The notes under the pieces were generated by a model. The model worked only from the letters and a program-made list of their open reading frames with translations. It was not told the origin of the DNA and searched no databases. Source: M55B127 sp034521955 (lineage in GTDB: Bacteria > Bacillota > Halanaerobiia > Halanaerobiales > M55B127). Taken from it: a stretch of DNA of 64,000 nt. Both the position numbers and the translations under genes were made by a program. This document shows, in pieces, positions 63,616-64,000 of this stretch (the first letter of the stretch is position 1; each line of letters opens with the position of its first letter). Location: positions 73,203 through 137,202 of the forward strand of contig JAXHLT010000004.1 of the NCBI GenBank assembly GCA_034521955.1. Reading direction: 5' to 3'.

Positions 63616-64000
63616 AATCAGCATATGCACGGACTATCCCTGTAAAAAGGGATAGTTCTTCTGAAGCCAACATCAATTAGAGTAAAATATTTAATTCCAG
63701 ACACAGAACAAAATTTAGTTGATGACAAGGGTGTGGCGCGTGTCTATGAATCTGAAGGAAGTCTGAAGCAAAATTGTTGGTCCGGGGTAGCATGATTAGA
63801 TTCTGTGGTTGACTATAACAGGATGAGTTTATCTCCCCTTTAGGGGTGTTTTTCTATTTAAAGGTAGAGTGTTCAATAAATATTGAATACCTCATTCTAT
63901 CAAAACAAAGGGTCGGTAAAAATATTAACTATAAAAAAGGAATATGTTAGAGAGGTGTAAAGAGGAAGTGTTTGATGAATTCATCTATTATTGTGAATTA
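63616..64000. other. Right end of window: hairpins and unassigned short coding-like pieces
   Basis: ACTATCCC pairs with GGGATAGT (63637-63656), probably ending the ABC operon. Between 63663 and 63840 the plus strand reads IRVKYLIPDTEQNLVDDKGV with RVYES, which looks coding but which I cannot assign; breaks follow. CCCC-TTTA-GGGG with a T-run (63835-63853) looks like a terminator. At 63975 an ATG with AGAGGAAG upstream opens MNSSIIVN and runs off the window. Confidence 0.35.

Overview
The window is a low-GC, AT-ending-codon chromosome segment. The flagellar operon encodes both L-ring and P-ring proteins (FlgH, FlgI, FlgA) beside Firmicutes-type features: FlhF/FlhG, FapA, a T-box leader, a YolD/UvrX SOS pair, and GerMN next to glutamate racemase. 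A flagellum built for two membranes in a low-GC Firmicutes-like genome fits a diderm anaerobe such as the Halanaerobiales. That placement is an inference, not something read directly.

Layout. (1) 1-15168: one long plus-strand flagellar operon: end of fliP, fliQ, fliR, flhB, flhA, flhF, flhG, a PilZ protein, a small membrane protein, a sigma-28 gene, a frameshifted fapA, two small proteins, flgF, flgG, flgA, flgH, flgI and a rod-binding FlgJ. (2) 15230-20404: a frameshifted outer-membrane-like protein, a LuxR regulator, small proteins, D-serine ammonia-lyase, and a frameshifted GGDEF/EAL protein. (3) 20448-22250, minus strand: cysK-cysE behind a T-box leader whose specifier reads as a Cys codon. 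(4) 22339-25658: a transposase remnant, a CPBP-family protein, DUF429, methylglyoxal synthase, and a FluC-like protein. (5) 25769-28798: pstS-pstC-pstA behind direct repeats resembling a Pho box, with no pstB or phoU. (6) 28831-32537: a three-gene exported cassette (small secreted subunit, chaperone-like protein, large beta-rich usher-like protein). This is my best candidate for an undescribed system. (7) 32541-35149: yolD, a DOMON protein, a small membrane protein and a Y-family polymerase, with three LexA-type boxes. (8) 35151-38108: two NifX-like proteins, two ParA/ferredoxin ATPases and a DUF5320 protein, the cluster being flanked by two promoters sharing a 17-bp identical element. (9) 38334-39646: fdhD and a DUF503 gene.

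(10) 39777-52191: amidase, GerMN, murI, then rph-rdgB. Between murI and rph lies an IclR-codB-codA-molybdenum hydroxylase cluster, which splits what is usually one gerM/racE/rph/rdgB group. (11) 52254-52695: four tRNA genes (Gly, Arg, His, Lys) behind one promoter. (12) 53000-55660: remnants of a lipoprotein, an exonuclease, a thermonuclease-like protein and DUF3006, most carrying frameshifts, plus an intact DUF805 gene. (13) 55768-57325: an intact ISLre2-type insertion sequence with a 9-bp target duplication. (14) 57341-63615: a LacI regulator, SIS deglycase, PfkB kinase and sugar ABC transporter that resemble a fructosamine (frl-type) utilisation operon. Every gene in it carries many single-base indels.

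The indels in (12) and (14), set against a clean IS between them, look more like low-coverage sequence with a multi-copy consensus than like genuine decay. I could not test this.
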